Origin: a virus
Direction: 5' to 3' (one strand)
IMG/VR virus record: IMGVR_UViG_3300042291_002066
Location: 1 to 45,739 of that record
DNA: 45,739 nucleotides
Shown here: in pieces, positions 13,540 to 22,025 of the stretch
Layout of the letters: every line of letters begins with the position of its first letter
Numbering within the stretch: the first letter of the stretch is position 1
Translations under genes and position numbers: made by a program
Notes under the pieces: generated by a model
What the model was told of the DNA's origin: nothing
The model's input: the letters and a program-made list of their open reading frames with translations, nothing else
The model's database searches: none

Positions 13540-14101
13540 CTAGTATAAGTGTTTGTTCTTTATTTGAAAATGAATTATATATACTATCTACTACAAAACC
13601 AACATCCATAGCATTCTGCCTATCAGGAGTTGTTTTAATATTAGTAGGGTAAACATCTAAAACATTTATATTTTTATTTTCTTCCTTTAAACTTTGAGCA
13701 AATCCTCTTAATCCCCATTTTGTTGCTGAGTATAATGTTCGTAGGGATTTAGTTTCGAGTCCAACCATTGAATTAATATTAATTATATCTGTTAATTGAT
13801 CTAATAGATAAAATGTTAATAATATAGGAGAAGTTAAATTTACTTCTATCATATTTTTAATTTCGTTGTCGGAATATAATAATAATTCTTTACTTGGGCA
13901 AACTATAGCAGCATTATTTACCAAAATATTTACTCCAAAATCTTTAGCATCATCTGCTAATTTTTTTACTTCATCTGGTTTGGATAAATCATAATGTTTA
14001 CTACCTTTATGTTCAAATACTTCATATCCACTATTTTTAAACTTAGATACTAAATGTTTACCTAGACCTGAATTTGCTCCTGTGATTAGAATTTTATCCA
14101 T
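13526..14101 (-). CDS. Classical short-chain dehydrogenase (SDR)
   Basis: A 191-residue SDR: TGANSGLG at 7-14, NNAA at 62-65, Ser at 111 and Y124-x3-K128 (YSATK) complete the cofactor site and catalytic triad. It is shorter than the usual 250 residues, with the C-terminal substrate lid reduced. It probably reduces a keto-sugar or similar intermediate of this island. Start and stop overlap its neighbours, so it is co-transcribed with the two epimerases. Confidence 0.85.
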   Translation of the reverse strand: MDKILITGANSGLGKHLVSKFKNSGYEVFEHKGSKHYDLSKPDEVKKLADDAKDFGVNILVNNAAIVCPSKELLLYSDNEIKNMIEVNLTSPILLTFYLLDQLTDIININSMVGLETKSLRTLYSATKWGLRGFAQSLKEENKNINVLDVYPTNIKTTPDRQNAMDVGFVVDSIYNSFSNKEQTLILDGRK

Positions 14102-15063
14102 TATTTGTTAAGGGCATTAAATTTCTTATCTATTTTATCGGGGTTGGATAGGAACCATTCAATTGTACTTTCTATACCTTCTTTAATAGAAACTTCAGGA
14201 TAAAAACCATACGAATTAGCTCTTTCCATACTAAAAATACGTTTAGCATCCCCAGATGGTTTTTCAGGTGAATATTGAATAGGTTTACTAAAATAATTAG
14301 CTACAATTTCTGATAGTTCTTTAATTGTTACTCCTGTACCTGAACCTAAATTAACAGGTTTAGTAATTTTGTTTTCAACTACAAACATCATTCCACGAGC
14401 AACATCTTTAGCATGAATGAAATCTCTAATTGGTGAACCATCTCCCCAAACATCAATTATATTATTTTCGTTTGCTTTTCTAATAAGTGAAGGAACAACC
14501 ATAGCATTTTTTAAATCAAAATTATCATAAGGACCATAAACATTAGCTGGTCTTACGATTGAACATTTACCTTCACCACTTTGTTTTTCATAAGCTTCAC
14601 ATTGTAATTCCCCCATTCGCTTAGCCCAACCACCATACCAATCATTTGGTGATGGAGAACCTTCCCAAACATCATCTTCATAAAATACTTCAGCAGGAGT
14701 ATAAACACCAACAGTACTTGTATACAAATACCATTTAACATTAGCTTTCATAGCTGCCTCTAACATATTAGTATTAAATTGCATCATTGGTCCCATAATA
14801 TCAGCGGGTTGTTCCATTGTTACTTTGGGTGAACATTTAATACCTACTAAATTAAAAATATAATCTTGACCCTGGCAGATGTTTTGGCATTGATCAAAAT
14901 ACAATAAATTTGCTTGAACAAAATTTACATTTTCAGGAAGATCATTTGGTTTATTTAAATCGGCTATGGTTACATTAGCTCCTTTTTCTAGTAATAAATC
15001 TACTAGTTGACGACCAATCATCCCCGCCCCTCCTGTTACTAAAACTTTTTGATTTTTAAACAT
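14101..15063 (-). CDS. NAD-dependent epimerase/dehydratase
   Basis: A 320-residue extended SDR beginning MFKNQKVLVTGGAGMIG. YTSTVGVY supplies the active-site Ser/Thr region, and DWYGGWAKRMGE contains the Lys (K148) with Tyr at 143, one residue further than the canonical Y-x3-K. RPANVYGPYDNFD and WGDGSPIRDFIHAKDVARG are typical of NDP-sugar epimerases. It may act on a GDP- or dTDP-linked sugar with the dehydratase-like PLP enzyme directly upstream, whose gene it overlaps by 8 bases. The exact reaction is not deducible. Confidence 0.78.
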   Translation of the reverse strand: MFKNQKVLVTGGAGMIGRQLVDLLLEKGANVTIADLNKPNDLPENVNFVQANLLYFDQCQNICQGQDYIFNLVGIKCSPKVTMEQPADIMGPMMQFNTNMLEAAMKANVKWYLYTSTVGVYTPAEVFYEDDVWEGSPSPNDWYGGWAKRMGELQCEAYEKQSGEGKCSIVRPANVYGPYDNFDLKNAMVVPSLIRKANENNIIDVWGDGSPIRDFIHAKDVARGMMFVVENKITKPVNLGSGTGVTIKELSEIVANYFSKPIQYSPEKPSGDAKRIFSMERANSYGFYPEVSIKEGIESTIEWFLSNPDKIDKKFNALNK

Positions 15064-16219
15064 TATTTAGTTTTTTACAAAGATTAATAATTTGTTCCTC
15101 AGTTAATTCTGGATGATTACCTACATACAAAGCATTGTAGTGAACATAGTCGGCATGAGCTAAAGCTCCACTTATACGATGAGGAAACTTTTTAAGGTAA
15201 GGTTGAAGTGCTTGGTTACCACCACCAGCAGTACCTAAACGATATTCAACTCCTTCTTCTTCTAAGATGTGACAAACATCTTTAAGTTTATCACGAATAA
15301 TGCTTTGCATCATTAAGGGTAAAGCAAAATTACTACTGCCCTGAGTTGGAAATGAAGTCATAAACTTAGAATTATCAAGATTATCTAACCAAGAATGGAG
15401 ATTACGAGTTCTTATTTCTATATTGCTGTCTAAGCGCTTCATTTGCTCTATACCCAATACAGCATTCAATTCGGTTGAGCGCATATTAAACCCGGCTACA
15501 GCGAAAGTAAACAATGGGTTTAGGTTGGGGTACATTAACTGGTAGTCACGTTGTAGTTCTTGGGAAGCTTCACGAGTCATTCCGTGTGAACGGAACAATT
15601 TAGCTAAATCATATAATTTATCATCGTTTACACAAACAGTACCACCTTCAATAGTAGTGATATGGTGACCGAAATAAAACGAGAATAGTGAAATATCTCC
15701 GAATGAACCTACTTTTTTATCTTTATAAGTAGCACCATGTGCTTCACAACAATCTTCAATTAAAATTAAATCATGTTCTTTAGCTAACTTAATAATTTCA
15801 TCATTAATAGCTGGAAATCCTAAAGTATGAACTAATACAATTGCTTTTGTTTTTGGAGTAATAGCGTTTTTAATATTTTCAGCTGTAATGTTAAAATCAT
15901 TTAAACTAACATCTACAATTACAGGAGTCATTCCAAGTTGAGCTACTGAAGCCAAATCAGAAACCCAACCAATAGGAGGAACAATTACTTCACCTAAACC
16001 TTTTAACTCTTTAACCATCGCAATTGAAATATAGTTTGCAGATGCTCCTGAGTTAACCATTACTGAATGCTTAACACCTAACCATTCAGACCAAATCTTT
16101 TCAAATTCTTTTACTTTAGCTCCGTTTGTAAAACGTTCACCATGTAAACAAAAATCTGCTAATACTTTTCTATCACCTTGAGTGATATTATCATTAATAA
16201 GAGGCCAACTATATTCCAT
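15056..16219 (-). CDS. DegT-fold PLP enzyme, probable 3-dehydratase (ColD/DdhC-like)
   Basis: A 387-residue DegT/DnrJ/EryC1-family protein: NSGASANYISI (56-66) and EDCCEAHGATY (155-165) form the PLP phosphate and ring contacts. At the place of the Schiff-base lysine the sequence is FYFGHHITTIEGG, so His185 replaces Lys. The same His-His-Ile-Thr pattern occurs in ColD (GDP-4-keto-6-deoxymannose 3-dehydratase) and DdhC/E1 (CDP-sugar 3-dehydratase), which remove the C3 hydroxyl instead of transaminating. I infer a 3,6-dideoxy sugar intermediate. It lies between an epimerase and the E1-like thiamine enzyme pair. Confidence 0.85.
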   Translation of the reverse strand: MEYSWPLINDNITQGDRKVLADFCLHGERFTNGAKVKEFEKIWSEWLGVKHSVMVNSGASANYISIAMVKELKGLGEVIVPPIGWVSDLASVAQLGMTPVIVDVSLNDFNITAENIKNAITPKTKAIVLVHTLGFPAINDEIIKLAKEHDLILIEDCCEAHGATYKDKKVGSFGDISLFSFYFGHHITTIEGGTVCVNDDKLYDLAKLFRSHGMTREASQELQRDYQLMYPNLNPLFTFAVAGFNMRSTELNAVLGIEQMKRLDSNIEIRTRNLHSWLDNLDNSKFMTSFPTQGSSNFALPLMMQSIIRDKLKDVCHILEEEGVEYRLGTAGGGNQALQPYLKKFPHRISGALAHADYVHYNALYVGNHPELTEEQIINLCKKLNNV

Positions 16220-17120
16220 TTTTTATTTGTTTTAGTTTTTCAAGTATTTTTTCAGCTGTTGGGGGTAAATTATCTACTGATGGGTGAAATCCAGCAGTCC
16301 GTGGTTCTAGGCCTAATGTATAAACTCTTTTATTAGTTGCCAAGCTTAACTCATTAGCTATACTGCTAGCTGTTCCTTCTACATAATCATCATCTGTAAC
16401 TAAACCACCGTATTTAGAATTATCTAAAGCTATTTTCCAACTATTTTCTACTATAAAGGGTTTAATCCAAAGTTGATGAATAATATTTAATTTAATCCCT
16501 TCTTGTTCAGCTAATTGAACTAGCTTTTTCATTTCTAAACGAGTTATAGAAATAGGAAATATAGTAAAATCAGCTACTGGGTGGATTGTATTTTCTAATT
16601 CTTCAGTGTTGTCATAGGATTTTCTATGTTCTGAAATATAGTAAGGATCATCATCAAGCATAAAAGAATCATAAGCAGATTGGTATTCACCTGGTGTCAT
16701 AGGAGCTATAACTTTAATTCCAGGCATACGTTGAGCCATTGAGTGGTGAGATGAACCTGCTACAGGACCTACTCCGCCTTCCATAGCAATACTTCTTACA
16801 AAGATAGGACAGGGGCGATTCCAAATTTCTTTAGATTTAGCAGCATAATTAACTACTGAAGCTAAATTATACCATTGAAATCCTTGATAACGAACTACAT
16901 AAATAGGTCTACCGCCTGCTAAAGCAATACCAGTAGCAATAGCACCACCAGCAACATCGGCCATTGAAAATTCAACCATACCTCCATCTTCATATATTTC
17001 AGGTAAAGTCCCACCTACCCAACCTACAGCAGTAAGGCATTGACCATAACATTTACCTTGATCTGTAGTAAGATGTTTACGGGTAATTTCTTTTATTGTA
17101 TCTCTAACTGTTGTTGCCAT
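16209..17120 (-). CDS. E1-beta/transketolase C-half-like subunit
   Basis: A 303-residue protein matching the pyrimidine-binding and C-terminal domains of 2-oxoacid dehydrogenase E1-beta or 1-deoxyxylulose synthase-type enzymes: GMVEFSMADVAGGAIATGIA, then PIYVVRYQGFQWYNLASV, GPVAGSSHHSM and PMTPGEY. In the usual heterotetramer this subunit carries the Glu that activates thiamine diphosphate (E49-like, in MVEFSMAD). It overlaps the alpha-like gene by 28 bases, so both should be made in equal amounts. Together they should form one thiamine-dependent enzyme. Confidence 0.82.
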   Translation of the reverse strand: MATTVRDTIKEITRKHLTTDQGKCYGQCLTAVGWVGGTLPEIYEDGGMVEFSMADVAGGAIATGIALAGGRPIYVVRYQGFQWYNLASVVNYAAKSKEIWNRPCPIFVRSIAMEGGVGPVAGSSHHSMAQRMPGIKVIAPMTPGEYQSAYDSFMLDDDPYYISEHRKSYDNTEELENTIHPVADFTIFPISITRLEMKKLVQLAEQEGIKLNIIHQLWIKPFIVENSWKIALDNSKYGGLVTDDDYVEGTASSIANELSLATNKRVYTLGLEPRTAGFHPSVDNLPPTAEKILEKLKQIKNGI

Positions 17121-17923
17121 AATTTTTCTACTAATTGTTTATTTTCTAAATCAATTTGGTTTGCTTCTTCTCCTAATGCTTTGAGTTCATTTTCGTAACG
17201 ATCAAAATTATCTTCATCTTGACCCGCACCTGAATGCCAATATTTTCTGTTTGTATTAATGTTTAATAGCATTGGGCCTTCAAAGTTATAATCTTTAAGA
17301 TGCATATTAATCACTAATGGATCATCTGATATGTTAAATGCTTTTATTTTAAATGCTTTAGCAATATCATCCATTTCCCAGTTACGTCTTACTTTCTTTT
17401 CAGTTAATATAGATAAGTTATTATCTTCTACTATGAATAGGATAGGTAAGTTTTTAGTTGAAGCCCAACCTAAAGCACCCATAACATAATCTTCTTCCGC
17501 GGAAGCATCTCCCATTACTACAACTGTAGGTTTACGAGTTTCATAAGCATGCCCAACAGCAATAGGGACTTGACTACCCATTAATCCATCATGGCCAAAT
17601 ATATTCTTTTCGTGTGAATGAATTGAAGCTGACCCTCCCATCCCACCAGCACATCCTGTTTTTCTACCTAGTAATTCATCAATCAATTCAATGGGTGAAG
17701 CATTGAATGAAAGGTATGTTGAATGTCCTCTGTGTTGAATGAAGATATTAGGTTCAATACCTTTTTTCTCTAATATAGTAGCTATACTTGCAGGAATATA
17801 TTCTTGTCCTGCTGATAGGTACATAGGAAACTTAATGTGTTTCTTTTGTGCATTTTGATAAACTTGGTTTTCAAAATGTCTACAAAATGATGCTTTTTTA
17901 AAAACGTCTAATCTATAACTCAT
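17093..17923 (-). CDS. E1-alpha/transketolase N-half-like subunit
   Basis: A 276-residue protein with the thiamine diphosphate motif GDASAEED (138-145) followed by EDNN (166-169), the GDG...NN site that binds Mg and the diphosphate. HRGHSTYL (64-71) and GCAGGMGGSASIH (90-102) match E1-alpha of pyruvate or acetoin dehydrogenases. No E2 or E3 partner is encoded nearby. In some branched-sugar routes (for example the eurekanate unit of avilamycin, from memory) an E1-type pair adds a two-carbon unit to a keto sugar; that role would fit here but is inference. Confidence 0.83.
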   Translation of the reverse strand: MSYRLDVFKKASFCRHFENQVYQNAQKKHIKFPMYLSAGQEYIPASIATILEKKGIEPNIFIQHRGHSTYLSFNASPIELIDELLGRKTGCAGGMGGSASIHSHEKNIFGHDGLMGSQVPIAVGHAYETRKPTVVVMGDASAEEDYVMGALGWASTKNLPILFIVEDNNLSILTEKKVRRNWEMDDIAKAFKIKAFNISDDPLVINMHLKDYNFEGPMLLNINTNRKYWHSGAGQDEDNFDRYENELKALGEEANQIDLENKQLVEKLWQQQLEIQ

Positions 17924-18299
17924 TTTCTACAAATTTTAAAGTATCATCCCAATTTTGAAAACGATATCCATTATCATCAATATATAATTCTGCTCTTGGT
18001 TTTTCGCTAGTAATACCTTTAATACAATTTATAATACCATATTTTTGAAACCATTCCGTTACTAACATAGTACCGGTTTTACCGTCTACTAAAGGGCGAT
18101 CTGGTTTTGCTTTAGCTGTGAATATGATTACATCATAGGTTTCAGATAGTTTTTTAATAGCGTCTATAGATCCAGGAATTGGATTTCCATAGCATGTACC
18201 ATCACCCCAACCTTGATCAGCATTGTGTAATACACCGTCAAAATCAACGGCAACTACTATTCTGTCGTTTTTATATCCAGGAGGATAAAAATTAGCCAT
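17913..18299 (-). CDS. HAD-superfamily phosphatase
   Basis: A 128-residue HAD protein: VAVDFDGVLH gives motif I with the nucleophile and acid/base Asp pair, IIFTAKA supplies the motif II Thr, and ELYIDDNGYRF the late acidic motif. It lacks a cap domain, as in phage and polynucleotide-kinase-like HAD phosphatases. It overlaps the cupin and E1-alpha genes. It may dephosphorylate a sugar phosphate intermediate. Confidence 0.82.
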   Translation of the reverse strand: MANFYPPGYKNDRIVVAVDFDGVLHNADQGWGDGTCYGNPIPGSIDAIKKLSETYDVIIFTAKAKPDRPLVDGKTGTMLVTEWFQKYGIINCIKGITSEKPRAELYIDDNGYRFQNWDDTLKFVENEL

Positions 18300-18957
18300 T
18301 TTGTTGTTTTATTATCATTATTAATGTACTAGGATCTACTTTCTTAAATACCTCAGTTAATTCTTTAATCGTTGAAGATAATACAATATCTCCAGGTCCT
18401 GCTACTTTTTGATCGTAGTCAGTTACTAACCCACCTTTTAGAAACATCACGTTTAATAAATCATCTATATCTGTAAATTCATTTACGTCAGTAATATTTT
18501 TAACGTCAAGTATACAGTTAGCAAAGTTATATATCTCTGGTGTGTTTTTAATCCATAAGCAATCTTCGGCTTTAGGTATTTCAAACGTTTCGTCTTCGTA
18601 TGGTTTACCTTCTCTGCCGTAGCTGTCTTTAAATCTAACTAAATCTTGCTTATCAACTGGTGTTTCAATTTCAAATATCCAAGCACCTCTTTCATCAGTT
18701 GCCTTTGTTGAGTGAAATAATCCTTTACGAATCATTATCTTATTAGTTGGATTGAGCTTATTTGTATTGTTTAAGAATGACGTTTCAGCTTGTCCATCCA
18801 ATAATATTAATCCTGTTGTTTTATTAGGATGACAATGAAAAGAGGTAGAATGGTTATGTTTAATATATAAAAACCAGATAGCGACATATTCGTTTTCGTA
18901 AGCGAGATATTCATAACCCCAAGGCTTCTTAACTATATTTGTATTGTAATTACTCAT
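18292..18957 (-). CDS. Cupin-domain protein
   Basis: A 221-residue protein whose first 110 residues are a cupin: SFHCHPNKTTGLILLDG carries the H-x-H metal ligands, and KGLFHSTKATDERGAWIFEIETP the second motif with a further His. The tail (about 100 residues) is helical and unrecognised. Such cupins resemble the metal-binding half of mannose-6-phosphate isomerases and sugar epimerases. Position between HAD and DJ-1 genes suggests a sugar-processing step. The start codon overlaps the upstream stop. Confidence 0.75.
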   Translation of the reverse strand: MSNYNTNIVKKPWGYEYLAYENEYVAIWFLYIKHNHSTSFHCHPNKTTGLILLDGQAETSFLNNTNKLNPTNKIMIRKGLFHSTKATDERGAWIFEIETPVDKQDLVRFKDSYGREGKPYEDETFEIPKAEDCLWIKNTPEIYNFANCILDVKNITDVNEFTDIDDLLNVMFLKGGLVTDYDQKVAGPGDIVLSSTIKELTEVFKKVDPSTLIMIIKQQNG

Positions 18958-19501
18958 TTGTTGCTTTTCTTTCGTTGTGTACTTGATAAGCTGTTCTCAT
19001 CCAATCACCCATAAAGTCATAGTGTGGACATGAGATAATATTACCGTCTACTACTACCGGACCTCTACTGTAGGTTGCACCCGCATTTTCGATATCAGTA
19101 TCAATACTATAATACCCAGATAATGTTCTACCTTGTAATATTTTAGCTGATATTAATAATTGGGCCCCATTACATACTGAGAATATTGTTTTGTTAGATG
19201 TATTCCATTCTCTAATAAACTGTAGTACACCTTGTTCTTGTCTTACTTTTTCAAGTGCTTTAACTCCCCCTGGTAGTAGTAGGATTTCATATTCATTTAA
19301 GTATTGTTGTCTTGTTGTTTCGTCTAAGAAGATAGATGTTTCAACATCACAAGGCATGTGTGTACCTAATGAACCCCAGATTTTACCTACTTTATTAGCC
19401 ATTAATGTTACTTCGTAACCAGCTTCTTTTAAACTATAATAAGGGTAAATCAATTCATGATCTTGGAATTTTTCCCAAGTAATAATAAGTGCTTTTTTCA
19501 T
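18950..19501 (-). CDS. DJ-1/PfpI family protein
   Basis: I chose ATG 19501 (MKKALIITWEKF); an upstream TTG in frame is less likely. The 183-residue product has the DJ-1 fold: FQDHE near residue 16 supplies the acidic partner, ILLLPGG the nucleotide-like loop, and SVCNGAQLL the nucleophilic elbow with Cys110. The family includes glyoxalases, chaperones, proteases and amidases. A glyoxal-clearing or amidase role in this sugar island is possible. Forty-five bases separate it from the RmlC-like gene. Confidence 0.85.
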   Translation of the reverse strand: MKKALIITWEKFQDHELIYPYYSLKEAGYEVTLMANKVGKIWGSLGTHMPCDVETSIFLDETTRQQYLNEYEILLLPGGVKALEKVRQEQGVLQFIREWNTSNKTIFSVCNGAQLLISAKILQGRTLSGYYSIDTDIENAGATYSRGPVVVDGNIISCPHYDFMGDWMRTAYQVHNERKATNE

Positions 19502-19546
19502 ATTGTTATTTTTGTTAAATATAATTAATTTATTTTGTATTTCCAA

Positions 19547-20029
19547 CTATTTATCACGTTTTTGTAAAATTGGATTATTAATAGGCCAATCTATTCCTAT
19601 TCGTGAATCGTTCCATTTTAATGTAAATTGTTGACCTACATCAGCATATTCACCATCATAAGCCCATTTATAATGGAATACTGAATGGTTACTTAACACT
19701 AGAAATCCATTTCCAAACATAGGAGGTACTAATACTGATTTTTTAGTTCTATCATCTAATATTATCCAATCCCATTTTAAATAGTTTGGTGATTCAGGTC
19801 TATTATCAACGACTACAAAATACATTTCACCATATAAACAAGTAATTAATTTCCACGATTTATTATCGCCGTGGATTCCTCTTAATACATTGTGTCTTGA
19901 TGTAGATACTTTATCGTGGTTAAAATCTAATTTAGGTTCAAATTTATCTTTATGCCATAACGTCCATAAGTCACCCCTAAAATCAGTGTAAACATCTGGT
20001 GCATATATTTTTACTTCAGGAAATATCAT
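19547..20029 (-). CDS. RmlC-like dTDP-sugar 3,5-epimerase
   Basis: A 160-residue cupin-type epimerase starting at ATG 20029, which overlaps a tiny upstream gene by TAATG. DFRGDLWTLW, VLRGIHGD (H53, the catalytic His of the LRGxH motif), and DNRPESPNYLKW are the RmlC/RfbC signatures, followed by FGNGFLVLSNHSVFHYKW. It is shorter than the usual 180-185 residues. These enzymes epimerise 4-keto-6-deoxy sugars at C3/C5. Here it may act on the 4-keto intermediate of the island or a host-made dTDP sugar. Confidence 0.85.
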   Translation of the reverse strand: MIFPEVKIYAPDVYTDFRGDLWTLWHKDKFEPKLDFNHDKVSTSRHNVLRGIHGDNKSWKLITCLYGEMYFVVVDNRPESPNYLKWDWIILDDRTKKSVLVPPMFGNGFLVLSNHSVFHYKWAYDGEYADVGQQFTLKWNDSRIGIDWPINNPILQKRDK

Positions 20030-20106
20030 TACCAATGGGTTATAGGGTTTAAGATTTCTATATTAATATGCCTATCTCTAATTAAAATATTGTTTTTAAC
20101 TATCAT
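20029..20106 (-). CDS. 25-codon frame between GT10-like and RmlC-like genes
   Basis: ATG at 20106 shares ATGA with the transferase stop and its TAA shares TAATG with the RmlC start. The 25 residues (MIVKNNILIRDRHINI, then EILNPITHW) show no motif. Precise coupling on both ends suggests translation, perhaps only to carry ribosomes to the RmlC gene. It could also be a remnant of an RmlC N-terminus. Confidence 0.4.
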   Translation of the reverse strand: MIVKNNILIRDRHINIEILNPITHW

Positions 20107-20984
20107 ATGTTATTTAGTTTAATTATTTCATCTAGGATGTAATTTAATTTATTTTGGATAGTATCTTGTTTATTTACCTGGTAGTTATATTCAATATAAG
20201 GTAACCTATCATAGTAGTCTTTTTCGGTTAAATTATCTAGTATATATGATAATTCTTCTACATTATTAAACCTAATAATACCTCTCTCATCATATCCAAA
20301 TTCTTCTAAATTAGGGCATCCCCAGTATATTGGAATAACTTTAGAAGCAAAACACGACCATCCTCTATCATTTAACCAGTTTTCTTGTTTTAGGTTTTCA
20401 ACCCCAATACTAAACATCGTATTTTTATATAGGAATTTTTTACCATAAAATAGAGGGTCATTTTTGTATTCAATAGGAACATGGGATAAGTCTTTAGAAT
20501 ATTCAGCATATCCCGGGCGTGTACCTGTTTTATGATCAAAATCATCTAATACATAATACCACTTATTAGGAATTTTAATTTTATTTTTTAATTGAGTGTA
20601 TATTTTTTGTCTAAGCTGATGTCCTTCAGTTAAGTTTTTAGTTCCACATAAATAGGATACTTCAAACTTTTTTTTACCTAAAAATTCAAAAGCACGATTA
20701 TCATTTTCTCTCCAACTACACTGAAATTCAATTGCGTTAGAACAATAATTTAATACATCTTTATTCCAAGATATAATAGCGTGGAAGTGATGATAATTAT
20801 GACATACCCAAGTATGAATACCAAAGAATTCATTTGGTTCATGCAATAAAAATATATTTATTCTATCTTTATCTAAATTTGTGATATTAGTATAATCAAC
20901 ATATAAATCAATAGGATAATTTTTATATCTTTCAATATAATAATCAAAATATCCTGGTGTTTTAAAGTCGCAAAATACTTTCAT
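20103..20984 (-). CDS. GT10-like (fucosyltransferase-type) glycosyltransferase
   Basis: A 293-residue protein. Its C-terminal half holds WSCFASKVIPIYWGCPNLEE, matching the conserved A-x-x-V-P-I-Y-W-G-x-P core of GT10 alpha-1,3/4-fucosyltransferases and related enzymes, followed by RFNNVEELSYIL. The N-terminal half is an alpha/beta acceptor domain. Use of GDP-linked deoxy sugars by this family agrees with the GMD-like and fucose-synthase-like genes in the same island. There is no signal peptide, so it should act in the cytoplasm. The donor is inferred. Confidence 0.7.
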   Translation of the reverse strand: MKVFCDFKTPGYFDYYIERYKNYPIDLYVDYTNITNLDKDRINIFLLHEPNEFFGIHTWVCHNYHHFHAIISWNKDVLNYCSNAIEFQCSWRENDNRAFEFLGKKKFEVSYLCGTKNLTEGHQLRQKIYTQLKNKIKIPNKWYYVLDDFDHKTGTRPGYAEYSKDLSHVPIEYKNDPLFYGKKFLYKNTMFSIGVENLKQENWLNDRGWSCFASKVIPIYWGCPNLEEFGYDERGIIRFNNVEELSYILDNLTEKDYYDRLPYIEYNYQVNKQDTIQNKLNYILDEIIKLNNI

Positions 20985-20987
20985 TGT

Positions 20988-21401
20988 TTATTTGTTTTTC
21001 CAAGAAATTTCCCAATCTTTAAAATCTGCTGCTAAACAATCAATTTTATAGTCTTTACGTCCACCCATTACCTCTTGAATTTGGTTTTTAGCAGTATTGC
21101 GAATACCGTTTAAACCATGAGTTAATACTAAAGCATTTGCCCCAGATTTACCACTTCTTACATTTGATTCGTTATGCCAAATGTGTAAGTTCATTTGAGA
21201 TAATACTACAATTGCTCTGATTGTATCAGCTGTAATTGGTTCTTTACTTTCGTTAAGATGTAACTGAATATCATGCACAATGTCAGCTATTTCAGCTGCA
21301 TATTCTGCTTTGTGTTCTATAATAAATACTTCTTTTAGTTGTGTAATACTTAATCTATCGATTAATTCACTTAATGTTGGTAGATATTTTCGGTCGCTCA
21401 T
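20988..21401 (-). CDS. Conserved hypothetical protein, 137 aa
   Basis: A 137-residue mostly helical protein, opening MSDRKYLPTLSELIDRLSI, with LHIWHNESNVRSGKSG and LTHGLNGIRNTAKNQI as its most distinctive parts. I recall similar small proteins beside glycosyltransferases in other T4-like phages but know no function. Overlap of its ATG with the transferase upstream and only 3 bases to the next gene place it in the sugar operon. Confidence 0.65.
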   Translation of the reverse strand: MSDRKYLPTLSELIDRLSITQLKEVFIIEHKAEYAAEIADIVHDIQLHLNESKEPITADTIRAIVVLSQMNLHIWHNESNVRSGKSGANALVLTHGLNGIRNTAKNQIQEVMGGRKDYKIDCLAADFKDWEISWKNK

Positions 21402-22024
21402 AGTGTATTATAATATAAATTTTGTTTTTCTTGTCTCTTAATATCTTTATGATGGCTTAAACTAAACTCTATTTCTAAAGGTAATATAGCATAAGTTTGG
21501 TATCCTTCTAACACTTCATGTACTTTATTTTTCCACTTGATCTTTCCGTTATTAGCATAGATCCTCCATTGTAAATCAGGCCAGTTAACCCTTCCGTGAT
21601 TATCAACAGTCCATCCCCACTTTTGGGTATGTTCTGGTGTTAAACCATGAACTGTGTTTACTCTAGGTACTCTAAGTACCTCTATTTGGTTAGCCTCTAG
21701 AAGGGTGGGTAGGGATTGAAGTAGGTGTGTGTTAGGTACCTCATCAGCATCAATCTGGAATATGTAATCACCTAAGCATGCTTCAGTTAAAGCATTCTTC
21801 ATATTAGCAAAATGCCCATCAAAGTGGTAATGTATAAAACGGAATTGGGCAAAGGTATCGGATGATATACTTCTTAGATATTCATCTACTGCTTTAGTTC
21901 CATTATTGGAATCATAGAAAATAACAATCTCATCTTCTTTCCTCTTATTTTCAATCAAGAAAGGAAGCAGTCGCTGTATCTCTACTAGCTCATTACAGAC
22001 CGTTAATGCGTAACTTATTTTCAT
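21398..22024 (-). CDS. GT2-type glycosyltransferase
   Basis: The start at ATG 22024 (MKISYALTVCNE) follows the upstream stop by one base; longer frames run into that gene. The 208-residue product shows the GT-A pattern: TVCNE at the nucleotide-binding strand, IVIFYDSNNG, then YIFQIDADEVP, whose D-x-D binds the metal and sugar nucleotide. It resembles the LPS-core beta-glucosyltransferase group (WaaE/KdtX-like), which lack membrane segments. Acceptor unknown. Confidence 0.78.
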   Translation of the reverse strand: MKISYALTVCNELVEIQRLLPFLIENKRKEDEIVIFYDSNNGTKAVDEYLRSISSDTFAQFRFIHYHFDGHFANMKNALTEACLGDYIFQIDADEVPNTHLLQSLPTLLEANQIEVLRVPRVNTVHGLTPEHTQKWGWTVDNHGRVNWPDLQWRIYANNGKIKWKNKVHEVLEGYQTYAILPLEIEFSLSHHKDIKRQEKQNLYYNTL

Positions 22025-22025
22025 A

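Noticed and set aside
19502-19546. TTG-initiated extension of the DJ-1-like protein
   Set aside because: ATG at 19501 starts exactly at the family's first strand; the extension is Asn/Lys-rich and has no match.
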